DNA of 25,095 bases from Methylococcaceae bacterium (GTDB lineage Bacteria; Pseudomonadota; Gammaproteobacteria; Methylococcales; Methylomonadaceae). Positions 14,490 to 22,257 of this stretch are shown in pieces (position 1 is the first letter of the stretch; every line of letters starts with the position of its first letter). The stretch spans positions 1 to 25,095 of the forward strand of contig WTBX01000091.1 in assembly GCA_013138855.1 (NCBI GenBank). Reading direction: 5' to 3'. The translations under genes were made by a program, and so were the position numbers. The notes under the pieces were generated by a model, which was not told where the DNA came from, did no database searches, and saw only the letters and a list, made by a program, of their open reading frames with translations.

Positions 14490-16988
14490 ATGGCAAAAAA
14501 AAGAAAACCTAAATATAAAAAAAATACCTCTCAAAAACCTTTAATCGAATTAGAACAAGAGGCGGAACGCTTTTTTGAGAACAATCACTATAAAGAGGCA
14601 ATTGCGGCTTATAAAAATTTGCTAAAAATAGAGAAGCGTGAAAACTGGCAACAACAGTTAGCGCAAACGTATTTATTACGAGCGCAAGCTATTGCTGAAA
14701 AAGAACTTTATCAAGAAGCCGCCGTTTTATGGGAAAACTACGCCCAACAAAGCAATGAACAACAACATGCCGAACAATATTTAACGTGGTTATCTTATGC
14801 TAAACAATATTCTAAAATTGCCGATTTTTTAAAAAAGAATAATGATAAATTAGATAAAGCACTGCTACAGCATTTATATAGCTTGTTAGGGGCAGTTTTA
14901 TTAGCAGGTGAAGAGAAAATTATCACCTTATTAACCGATGAGAACCCTGTTATCGCTCATTACCCTTTTGCAAAAGCGGCTTTACAGGCTTATTGTCAAA
15001 ATAATACTCAAGCCTTAGAAAACAATTTAAAACAAATTCCCTTTCGCTCACCTTATAAAGATTTTAGAACGATTCTTAAGGCATTAGTGAGCTTAGAATC
15101 TGACCGCGATGCCACGATGCAATCGCTGGATAAAATTCCAAACAGCTCACCCTATTATTCATTCTCCCACCTTTGCCAGTTACAAGAATTATCTGATACA
15201 GAAAAGTTAGCTAACTACGCAAAACTTGATAAATCGCAACAAATCTTTATCCAAAAATTATCAGGTTTAGATAATACACAAATAAATTTACTCAAAAACT
15301 GTCAACGAGTTTTAACACAATACTCTGATAAGCAAGCATTAGAAATTGTGATGAAAAATAGTAAATTGTTTGGCGAACACAAAAGCCAGCAATTTGGGCA
15401 AGCCATTTTAGCTTATTATCCTGCGGGCAAACGCTTGCTACAATCTAAAGGTTCTTTATCTGAATTTGACCGTGAAAGGCTTAAAGCTCTCGCTTTTGAA
15501 AAAGAAGAAAAGGGAGCAGAAGCCGTACCGCATTGGCTTGAGTGCATTGAAATTCTCAAAAGAAGAGATTTACCCGAAGAAGCTTTAAAAACAGCTCTGA
15601 TAATGCGCCATACCGCAGAATATATAGGAAGCTATGATATTGACTCTATCATAGACTTGTTAAGGGACAGCCTGACTTTAGACCCTGTTGATAAAGACAG
15701 CTATGTAAAATTAGTTTCTTTATTAAAACATGAAAACCATGACAAAGACGCTGCTCTCTGGCTGACTAAAGCACTAGAGAAATTTCCCGATGATGTTGAT
15801 ATTTTAACCATGAACATCATCGAAACTATGCGTAAAAACGCCTTTAAAAAAGCAGCGGGGTTTGCCAAACAACTTTTAAAAATAGACCCTATTAACCCAC
15901 AAGCAAAAGGGGCATTAGTTAGCTGCCATGCTGGACATGCACGTAAATTAATCAAGCAATATAGATACGATTTAGCAGAAAAGGAATTAGCACAAGCTGA
16001 AACCATAGATATGGGAAAATATCGCAATGGTCTAGTGCAAATTTTACAGGGCTTATCAGCATTTAAAGCAGGTGATAAAAAAAGCTGTAAATCATTAGTA
16101 GAACAGGGAATTTCGCGAGAAAAAGGCGATTTGTGCGGACATTTTCGCCTAAATATTGAAATTCTCAATCTAGACTTACCTGCCTCAACGGTTTTACGTT
16201 TATGTCCTAAGCTCAATAAAAGCTACCGTGCTGATGTGAATGAAATTATCGAACTCGTTCGGGTAATGGGTATTTATTCACAGTGGAATAACCCTTTTGT
16301 AGAAAAAGCCTTTTCTAAAGTTAAAGCTATTTTCAAGCAGTCATTTACCCAAGCTCAACAGAAATTTTCTGTTGATGAATTACAAAGTTTATGCGAATCC
16401 TTAGATGAGTTAAAACAGTTTGAAATGTTGCGTTTTATTAGCAAAGCAGCACAAGAACTACATGTTGACAATACCCTTTTTGATTATTATCAAATTTACT
16501 CGAAAGCCAATGGAGAGGCTAGCAAAGTTGCTAATATTGACATGTATCGCCTCAAAACAGCGTTAAACAAAGCCAAACAAGTAGGTGATAACCGCAGCTG
16601 CAATAAAATCAGTCAACTATTAGAGGAATATGAACGGGTTCATTATTCTCCAACCTCATGGTTTGATAATTATAACGAAGATGAGGATGAGGATGAGGAT
16701 GATTTTTTTCCTTTCTTCGGTAATGATTATGGTAATCCTGATACTGATATAAACATAGAAAAACTTATGACTATTGTTGAAGAGGTTTCGCAGATGGGAG
16801 ATGAGGATATGTTTGGCTTTCTGTTTGATGGAAAAATGCCAACCCCTCAACAAGTTTTAAACCTACAAAGAGGCGGAGAAAAAACCTTTAATGCATTACT
16901 AATGAAAAAAATATTAGAAAAAGCAGGAATAGATAAAGACGACTTAGCAGACTTGGATATTGAAAGTCTAATCTTTGGGAATAGATAG
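14490..16988 (+). CDS. Large TPR-like helical protein heading an Hsp70 operon
   Basis: This is an 832-residue cytoplasmic protein with no signal peptide or membrane segment. A Lys/Arg-rich start (MAKKRKPKYKK) is followed by helical repeats of TPR character, for example around 20-50 (ERFFENNHYKEAIAAYKNLL) and about 380-480 (AALWLTKALEKFPDD, then AAGFAKQLLKIDPINPQAKG). The rest is long degenerate alpha-solenoid. Near residue 730 is an acidic run NEDEDEDEDD, encoded by three tandem ATGAGG hexamers, followed by Phe/Gly/Asp-rich sequence and a helical C-terminus. No enzyme motif is visible. The next four genes encode J-like, GrpE-like, Hsp70 and zinc-ribbon proteins, with the J-like gene 9 bases downstream. 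It may be the client receptor or scaffold of that chaperone; this is inferred from the operon only. Confidence 0.8.
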   Translation: MAKKRKPKYKKNTSQKPLIELEQEAERFFENNHYKEAIAAYKNLLKIEKRENWQQQLAQTYLLRAQAIAEKELYQEAAVLWENYAQQSNEQQHAEQYLTWLSYAKQYSKIADFLKKNNDKLDKALLQHLYSLLGAVLLAGEEKIITLLTDENPVIAHYPFAKAALQAYCQNNTQALENNLKQIPFRSPYKDFRTILKALVSLESDRDATMQSLDKIPNSSPYYSFSHLCQLQELSDTEKLANYAKLDKSQQIFIQKLSGLDNTQINLLKNCQRVLTQYSDKQALEIVMKNSKLFGEHKSQQFGQAILAYYPAGKRLLQSKGSLSEFDRERLKALAFEKEEKGAEAVPHWLECIEILKRRDLPEEALKTALIMRHTAEYIGSYDIDSIIDLLRDSLTLDPVDKDSYVKLVSLLKHENHDKDAALWLTKALEKFPDDVDILTMNIIETMRKNAFKKAAGFAKQLLKIDPINPQAKGALVSCHAGHARKLIKQYRYDLAEKELAQAETIDMGKYRNGLVQILQGLSAFKAGDKKSCKSLVEQGISREKGDLCGHFRLNIEILNLDLPASTVLRLCPKLNKSYRADVNEIIELVRVMGIYSQWNNPFVEKAFSKVKAIFKQSFTQAQQKFSVDELQSLCESLDELKQFEMLRFISKAAQELHVDNTLFDYYQIYSKANGEASKVANIDMYRLKTALNKAKQVGDNRSCNKISQLLEEYERVHYSPTSWFDNYNEDEDEDEDDFFPFFGNDYGNPDTDINIEKLMTIVEEVSQMGDEDMFGFLFDGKMPTPQQVLNLQRGGEKTFNALLMKKILEKAGIDKDDLADLDIESLIFGNR

Positions 16989-16997
16989 GAGAATACA

Positions 16998-17306
16998 GTG
17001 CTAACGCCCTTTGAAATATTAGAATTAAGCGAAACTGCGAATGATGAAGCAATCAAAAAAGCCTATTTAAAAAAAGTACGTCAATATCCGCCAGAACAAG
17101 CACCTGATAAATTCCAGCAAATTCGTGATGCTTATGAACTGATTAAAACGGAAAGACTACGCATTAGCTATCAATTATTCAATCATGAAAAACCAGATTT
17201 TCTGCAATTATTAGCACAAACACTTAAAAGTAATGGCGCGATAAAACGCGTCGATGAAACACTTTTTACCAAGACTTTAGCTGAAAGCCTGAAACCTCAT
17301 TCCTGA
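16998..17306 (+). CDS. Mini J-domain-like protein with HPD replaced by PPE
   Basis: The 102-residue product is essentially a lone J-like domain plus a short helical tail. PFEILELSETANDEAIKKAY is J helix I to II, and DKFQQIRDAYELI matches helix III. Where canonical J-proteins have the HPD tripeptide that triggers Hsp70 ATP hydrolysis, this reads YPPEQ, that is Pro31-Pro32-Glu33. The start is GTG, set by an AGGAGA ribosome binding site that overlaps the stop codon of the TPR gene. It is the only J-like candidate in the operon and should be the dedicated partner of the Hsp70 at 17965. Whether it stimulates ATPase, or only docks to the TPR protein, cannot be told from sequence. Confidence 0.8.
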   Translation: MLTPFEILELSETANDEAIKKAYLKKVRQYPPEQAPDKFQQIRDAYELIKTERLRISYQLFNHEKPDFLQLLAQTLKSNGAIKRVDETLFTKTLAESLKPHS

Positions 17307-17317
17307 AAATAGTTATC

Positions 17318-17968
17318 ATGGAAGCAAAAAATAAAACCCAATTATTGGAACAGTTTAGCCAATATTTAGAAGCCGTAGAACTAGAACCTGAAACCGAGCA
17401 GACTGATTTATATTCTCTTTTCAGCGAAATGGCAGCATTACGCAACGAAGTCAAAACTGAATCTCGGCAATTTAAAAATGCACTCGGTGATTTTAAAACA
17501 GGGTTTGATAGCTTACAGCAAAGCAATAATGAATTGACAAAAGAGTTGGACAATTATCGCACCCAACTTGAAACTCAAAAAAAACAAATTACCCGCAATT
17601 TGCTCTTAGAATTTTTAGAGGTTTATGATCGTCTACTAGCAGGTGCAAAAATGCTGGACACTTATAAGCCTGTCTCCTCCTTATTTGGACATTCACAAAA
17701 GCAGGACAAACAGTTTATTCATAGCATCCAAGAAGGGCAGAACATTTCATTGCGGCGTTTAGAACAGTTGCTAGGAAAGTATGAGGTGACAGCCATTGAG
17801 GTGTTAAATAAATCATTAAATCCTCACAGTATGACAGCTATTGAAATAGATCATAACCCGAAAGTTGACGATGGCATTGTCACCGAAGAATTACGCAAAG
17901 GCTTTAAATGGCAGGATGAAGTACTGCGTTTAGCCGAGGTTAAAGTAAACAAACAGGAATTAAAATGA
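17318..17968 (+). CDS. GrpE-like nucleotide exchange factor (divergent)
   Basis: This 216-residue protein has a long coiled-coil N-terminal half (about 30-100, with QLETQKKQITRN leading into LLLEFLEVYDRLL) and a C-terminal beta-domain. The end NPHSMTAIEID, DGIVTEELRKGFKWQDEVLR and AEVKVNK matches the GrpE signature. GrpE releases ADP from Hsp70. This copy is probably not the housekeeping GrpE: it is divergent in its N-terminal half and is tied to its own Hsp70 by an ATGA overlap, where the next start codon overlaps this stop. It follows the J-like gene by 11 bases. Confidence 0.85.
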   Translation: MEAKNKTQLLEQFSQYLEAVELEPETEQTDLYSLFSEMAALRNEVKTESRQFKNALGDFKTGFDSLQQSNNELTKELDNYRTQLETQKKQITRNLLLEFLEVYDRLLAGAKMLDTYKPVSSLFGHSQKQDKQFIHSIQEGQNISLRRLEQLLGKYEVTAIEVLNKSLNPHSMTAIEIDHNPKVDDGIVTEELRKGFKWQDEVLRLAEVKVNKQELK

Positions 17969-19707
17969 GCGAAGTGATTATAGGTATTGATTTAGGCACA
18001 ACCAATTCAGAAGTAGCGGTTGTTCAAGATGGCAAAATTATAGTTATCGAAGACAACCATCAAAAAATTCTGCCCTCTTTTGTAGGAATGAGTGATAGTG
18101 GTGAAATTCTTGTAGGGGAAGCGGCTAAAAATCAATATACCCTCTATCCTGAGCACACCATAAAATCTATCAAAAGACAAATGGGACAGGATATTAAAGT
18201 CAGCATGGGCGATAAGGAATACAGCCCACAAGAAATTTCAGCGATTATTTTAAAACGCTTGAAAAGTATTGCTGAAAACTACTTAGGTCATGCCGTTCAA
18301 AAAGCGGTGATTACTGTTCCCGCTTATTTTTCTGATGCTCAACGTCAAGCAACTCGTGAAGCGGGTGAAATTGCAGGGCTTGAAGTCGTTAGAATGATTA
18401 ATGAACCCACGGCGGCGGCTCTTTCTTACGAAGCTCAACAACAGGCGCATAAAAAAGTATTAGTTTATGATTTAGGTGGCGGTACGTTTGATGTCTCAGT
18501 GGTCAGTATTGAAGATGATGTGGTTGAAGTTTTAGCCAGCCACGGTAATAACCAGCTTGGTGGCGATGATTTTGATAATAAAATTGTCGAATACATCGTT
18601 GAACATCTTGAAGATAAGCATGACCTTGATATTAGCGAGTCACCTAAAGTTATGGCTCGCATTGCGCGGGCTGCGGAAAAAGCCAAACGCGCCTTATCTG
18701 ATGACCCTTTCATCAAATTAGAAGAAGAATATCTTTGTGAAAAAGAGGGAACTCCTATTCACTTATCTTTGGAATTGTCTCGAATAGATTATGAGTCTTT
18801 AATTGAAGACTATATAGATGAAACCCTAGAAGCGGTGCATATTGCCTTAAAAGGCGCGGAACTTACGGTTTCAAATATTGATGAAGTATTATTAGTGGGG
18901 GGTAGCACACGCACGCCAATGATTAATGACCGCTTATATCAAGAGTTTGGGGTAGAGCCACACAAAGAAATCAACCCAGATTTATGTGTCGCCACAGGGG
19001 CTGCGATTCAAGCGGCAATGATTGCAGGTCAAAGCATTGGGTCAGTATTAGTTGATATTACCCCCTATACCTTTGGGACTAGTGTAGTCGGCGAATTAAA
19101 TGGTGAATATTGTCATGATAGATTCGCCCCCATTATTCATAAAAACAGCTCACTACCCATTAGTAAAACCGAAGCGTTTTGTACTATGTTCGATGGACAG
19201 AAAGAAGTTGAAGTTATCATTTTTCAAGGCGAAGACCCAGATGCACTAAACAACATAAAAATCGATGAATTTATTGTTGAAGGTTTAAGTGATGCTCCCG
19301 CTGGAAATGTAATTACCATCCAATTGACACTAGATTTAAATGGTATATTACAAGTATCCGCTCAAGAAAAAGCCACTGGGTTAGAAAAATCCATCACCAT
19401 CAACAACGCTTTATCAGATTATGAAGAAACTGATTTAGAGCAAGCAAAACAGCGTATTAACGCTTTATTTAACGATGATGAAAAAGAAGTCTTTGATGCC
19501 GAAGATGAAGAACATCATGAAATCATCAAAGCAACAGCATTGCTGGAAAAAGCCAAACGTCAAATGGAAGAAGCCAGTGATGAAGATAAAGAAGATATGG
19601 TTGATTTAATCGAGCAGATTAATGATGCTATCAAAGCAGAAGACTTTGAAACCTTATCCACGACTACCGAAGAGTTGGCTGATATTTTGTATTATCTGGA
19701 TGAATAA
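17965..19707 (+). CDS. Short Hsp70-family chaperone (DnaK/HscC-like)
   Basis: This 580-residue protein is shorter than DnaK (about 640). The nucleotide-binding domain is intact: DLGTTNS (9-15), NEPTAAAL (146-153), DLGGGTFD (169-176) and VGGSTRTP (311-318). The interdomain linker reads VLVDITP (361-367), where DnaK has VLLLDVTP. A substrate-binding beta-domain (about 370-480) and a short, very acidic helical lid (about 490-580) follow. The lid ends in DILYYLDE and lacks the disordered DnaK-type tail. The domain sizes recall HscC-type Hsp70s. It sits in an operon with its own J-like and GrpE-like proteins, so it is probably a specialised Hsp70 beside a separate housekeeping DnaK. Clients are unknown; the linked TPR and zinc-ribbon proteins are candidates for client recognition. 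Confidence 0.93.
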   Translation: MSEVIIGIDLGTTNSEVAVVQDGKIIVIEDNHQKILPSFVGMSDSGEILVGEAAKNQYTLYPEHTIKSIKRQMGQDIKVSMGDKEYSPQEISAIILKRLKSIAENYLGHAVQKAVITVPAYFSDAQRQATREAGEIAGLEVVRMINEPTAAALSYEAQQQAHKKVLVYDLGGGTFDVSVVSIEDDVVEVLASHGNNQLGGDDFDNKIVEYIVEHLEDKHDLDISESPKVMARIARAAEKAKRALSDDPFIKLEEEYLCEKEGTPIHLSLELSRIDYESLIEDYIDETLEAVHIALKGAELTVSNIDEVLLVGGSTRTPMINDRLYQEFGVEPHKEINPDLCVATGAAIQAAMIAGQSIGSVLVDITPYTFGTSVVGELNGEYCHDRFAPIIHKNSSLPISKTEAFCTMFDGQKEVEVIIFQGEDPDALNNIKIDEFIVEGLSDAPAGNVITIQLTLDLNGILQVSAQEKATGLEKSITINNALSDYEETDLEQAKQRINALFNDDEKEVFDAEDEEHHEIIKATALLEKAKRQMEEASDEDKEDMVDLIEQINDAIKAEDFETLSTTTEELADILYYLDE

Positions 19708-20126
19708 TGGAACGCTGTCCGACGTGTAAAGCAAGGCTAAAAAGCGCGGTGATATGCCCGCGCTGCCAGACTGATTTAAATCGTGTTTTTAAAATTAATG
19801 AACGCGCGGAATTTTTATGTCAGTACGCTATTGCAAGACTTGAACAGCAGAACATAAAACCTGCGGTTTGGGCAATAAAAGAAGCCTTGCTATTACAACG
19901 CAATAAACTCGTGCTAGCGACACAACAATTCATAGTCAAACGACTAGAACAACAAGCAGTCGCTAATTTAACGCATAATAAACAAGCCTTAGCAATAGAA
20001 ACATTAGAGCTATCGCTTTCATTAAAAAAAACACCCTTTGCATTGGCTCTACATGAGTTTATCAAACAGCAAGATTCAGAAACTCACACCAAAGAGTGTT
20101 TAGCCGAAAATATAGGCTTGTTATAA
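19707..20126 (+). CDS. Zinc-ribbon helical protein closing the Hsp70 operon
   Basis: This 139-residue protein is not a family I can name. Residues 4-20 form a zinc ribbon with two CxxC knuckles (Cys4, Cys7, Cys17, Cys20). The remainder is helical with TPR-like spacing, for example AIARLEQQNIKPAVWAIKEA and a following repeat ending KQALAIETLELSLSL. Its ATG shares one base with the Hsp70 stop codon (TAATG), so translation is coupled to the chaperone. No terminator is evident after it. Confidence 0.75.
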   Translation: MERCPTCKARLKSAVICPRCQTDLNRVFKINERAEFLCQYAIARLEQQNIKPAVWAIKEALLLQRNKLVLATQQFIVKRLEQQAVANLTHNKQALAIETLELSLSLKKTPFALALHEFIKQQDSETHTKECLAENIGLL

Positions 20127-20182
20127 AAACAGATGATGGTTTTCCCTATTTTAAATTATCCCCATTAAGAAAAACAACAAAA

Positions 20183-20216
20183 CTGTCATAAAGCCTTCAT
20201 ATTTCCAATAGATAAT
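20183..20216 (+). promoter_or_regulatory. Candidate Pho box and -10 (PhoB-dependent promoter)
   Basis: CTGTCAT (20183-20189), AAAG, then CCTTCAT (20194-20200) matches the PhoB site of two CTGTCAT-like repeats 4 bases apart: the first repeat is perfect and the second keeps 5 of 7 bases. Ten bases further on lies GATAAT (20211-20216), the position expected for the -10 of a PhoB-activated promoter. There is no good -35, as usual for such promoters. The only gene downstream is the 56-codon frame at 20251. Confidence 0.6.
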
Positions 20217-20250
20217 GCCCTTAACATCTTAAAGCCAATGAGGACACAAA

Positions 20251-20421
20251 ATGTCATTATCTTTCTTAGAAACTACTGTTGAAAATGAAGAACTTGTATT
20301 AGGTTTAGACGCAATGCTAAATCACGATGTACTACGTCTATTAACAGACCTCATACCTAACATTGAGAAACAAGCAAGCAATGCTCCAGCATTAGATGAA
20401 TATGAATTAGCCATGACTTAG
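20251..20421 (+). CDS. Small protein of 56 residues, putatively phosphate-regulated
   Basis: A start codon with a GAGG ribosome binding site 7 bases upstream opens a 56-codon frame. It begins MSLSFLETTVENEELVLG and ends DEYELAMT. The product is acidic, predicted helical and soluble, with no Cys, no signal peptide and no membrane segment. I do not recognise the family. A Pho box/-10 pair lies 35-68 bases upstream, giving a leader of about 28 bases. The ribosome binding site, promoter and coding-like composition together make a real gene likely. It is transcribed toward the convergent 5'-nucleotidase operon, with about 155 bases between. Confidence 0.6.
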   Translation: MSLSFLETTVENEELVLGLDAMLNHDVLRLLTDLIPNIEKQASNAPALDEYELAMT

Positions 20422-20434
20422 CCTTCAAGGGCGA

Positions 20435-20455
20435 GATGAGAAACTATCTCTCATC
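20435..20455. repeat. Short hairpin after the small gene
   Basis: GATGAGA (20435-20441) and TCTCATC (20449-20455) form a 7-base stem with a 7-base loop, 13 bases after the stop codon. There is no T-run, so it may be a transcript-stabilising or weak termination structure. The rest of the gap to 20577 shows only overlapping AAGGT/ACCTT hairpins near 20550-20575, possibly the end of the minus-strand operon. Confidence 0.4.
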
Positions 20456-20577
20456 AACCCATTCAACAAAATCAAATCTTTGAGATGAAAGCACTTCAGG
20501 GAGCTACTTGGATTTTAATAAATTAATTCTGCGATCTTCATATCAACGCATCGACCTTAAACCTCAAGGTAAAACCT

Positions 20578-21486
20578 TTACCCTTTATCATCACTTTTTT
20601 GATTGGCAATCCCATGAGGCACATGAGCAGCAGTGATTTTATGTTCCGTGGCAGAGGCGCAATGTCCTTGTTGATCGTCAAAAAATATATCTGCACCAAA
20701 GGCATTTAAAAACGCGCCTTTGGGAAGCCCTCCTAAAAACATCGCTTCATCTATGCGTACATTCCATGCTCTTAAGGTTCTGACAACGCGCTCATGTGCA
20801 GGGGCTGCTCTGGCGGTAACTAGGGCGGTTCTTATCGGAGAGTCTTTTGTAGGGAAATGACTTTGTATCAGTTGTAAGGCACTGAGAAAATTTTTAAAAG
20901 GTCCGCCTGATAATAGCGTTTTGGCTTCATTGCGTTCATTTTCGGTGAAGGCTTCTAAACCGTGTTGTTGATAAATGCGCTCGGATTCGTCGGAAAATAA
21001 AACAGAATCACCGTCAAAGGCGATACGTAATTGTTCTGAGTGACTTTCATTGCCGCCTGCAATAATAGTGGCTGCGGCATAGCCTGCATTTAAGGCTTGA
21101 ACCACATCATCGGCATTGGTTGATAAAAATAGATGAGCTGAAAAAGCGGGAATATAGGCGTAAGGCGAGCTGCCGCTAGTAAAGGCGGCGCGGGTAATAT
21201 CGAGATTGTAATGACTGATGGAGTTAAAAATTCTTAAGCCCGTATCAGCACTGTTTTGTGAAAGTAGAATGATTTCTACCAGTGCTGATTCAGGAAAGGC
21301 TTTATTGATGGCTAAAAACTTTTCGACAAGTGCAAAACCTGCGCCTTTTTCTAATATTTCTTCTTCACGTTCTATTTGATAGCGACAAAAAGCTTCTTTA
21401 CCTTGAGTTTCAAAAATATGATGTGAAGCGTCGAGATTAAATAAGGTTCTTGATGATATGGCGATTATAAGCTTTTGATTGTCCAT
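20578..21486 (-). CDS. Cytosolic 5'-nucleotidase (cN-I-like, PF06189 type)
   Basis: This 302-residue protein has a HAD-like fold and resembles bacterial relatives of cytosolic 5'-nucleotidase I, which dephosphorylates nucleoside monophosphates. Conserved segments are AISSRTLFN at the start, FDGDSVLFSDESE with Asp158 and Asp160 (HAD motif I), Thr224 in LVTARAAP (motif II), Lys256 in GGLPKG (motif III) and the acidic FFDDQ (268-272, motif IV). All catalytic acids appear intact. It is the last gene of the minus-strand GTPase operon; its ATG lies 6 bases after the PhnD-like stop and has no clear ribosome binding site, so translation is probably coupled. The substrate is unknown; AMP, GMP or another mononucleotide is possible. 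The operon context hints at nucleotide signalling and not simple salvage. Confidence 0.88.
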   Translation of the reverse strand: MDNQKLIIAISSRTLFNLDASHHIFETQGKEAFCRYQIEREEEILEKGAGFALVEKFLAINKAFPESALVEIILLSQNSADTGLRIFNSISHYNLDITRAAFTSGSSPYAYIPAFSAHLFLSTNADDVVQALNAGYAAATIIAGGNESHSEQLRIAFDGDSVLFSDESERIYQQHGLEAFTENERNEAKTLLSGGPFKNFLSALQLIQSHFPTKDSPIRTALVTARAAPAHERVVRTLRAWNVRIDEAMFLGGLPKGAFLNAFGADIFFDDQQGHCASATEHKITAAHVPHGIANQKSDDKG

Positions 21487-21492
21487 AATCTG

Positions 21493-22239
21493 TTAAACAG
21501 ATAAGGTATCCATGAGGTCAATCATAAATTCCATTTCTTCATCGTCAACTTTTTCCCATGACTTAAAGCCTAAAGACTCAAGTACGCCTTGGCCTTTTTC
21601 GTTTTCATTCATCCCTATTAATAAGTTTTGTATTTCTTCGCGTCTATCCGCAAATTTAGGGCCAATTAAAAAGGAATGATGAATTTCGCCAATTTCACTT
21701 GTTAATAAAATTCTTAATTGTTTTTTGACCATGTTTGACAAGTCATCATAAGAACCTGCTAAAAAAACACCGACATCATCATTGCCACGTAATAGACTTT
21801 TAGCGACTAATATATAACTGTCAAATATTGATTTTTCGATATTATCATCATTTAAATCAGCAGATTCTAATAACATCATCCCAATCATATTAACATCGGG
21901 ATCTTCTGTCATCGCGACTTTTAGCTTGGCTGTTAAATCATCCATTGTACTGATAGAACTTTCAGCACTCACCGCAATGACCGCTTCATCTAAAAGACCT
22001 TCTGGCTTTACCATCGGTAAAAAGCCTTTCTCGCGTACTAGCATCGCGGCATCAAATGGATTAGCATAAATTAAATCAATTTTATTGCTATAGGTTGCAA
22101 CACGTTGGGCGCAAAAGTCATCATATAATTCTAAATGAATATCAACGCCCATTTGTCTTTGCATCCATGTGTTGAAAATGTACCAGCCAGAAAGACGATC
22201 AGGTGAAAAATCTGGACTTACTGTAAACATATACGACAT
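21493..22239 (-). CDS. PhnD-like binding protein without signal peptide
   Basis: This 248-residue protein resembles the phosphate/phosphite/phosphonate periplasmic binding fold (PhnD, PF12974 type): MFTVSPDFSPDRLSGWYIFN, then QMGVDIHLELYDDF and KIDLIYANPFDAAMLVREKG, the hallmark strand-helix pattern. It begins MSYMF directly at the first strand. There is no signal peptide, lipobox or membrane segment, so it should be cytoplasmic. A GAGGGAGA ribosome binding site 6 bases before the ATG fixes the start and excludes a missed leader. No transporter permease or ATPase is adjacent. Its neighbours are a PAS protein and a 5'-nucleotidase, so it probably senses a cytoplasmic ligand for the signalling operon. 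The ligand need not contain phosphorus. Confidence 0.8.
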   Translation of the reverse strand: MSYMFTVSPDFSPDRLSGWYIFNTWMQRQMGVDIHLELYDDFCAQRVATYSNKIDLIYANPFDAAMLVREKGFLPMVKPEGLLDEAVIAVSAESSISTMDDLTAKLKVAMTEDPDVNMIGMMLLESADLNDDNIEKSIFDSYILVAKSLLRGNDDVGVFLAGSYDDLSNMVKKQLRILLTSEIGEIHHSFLIGPKFADRREEIQNLLIGMNENEKGQGVLESLGFKSWEKVDDEEMEFMIDLMDTLSV

Positions 22240-22257
22240 GATTTGTCTCCCTCGTAT

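Noticed and set aside
15701..16216. 171-codon open frame on the minus strand within the TPR gene
   Set aside because: It is a shadow of the coding strand with no motif, no ribosome binding site and no operon context.
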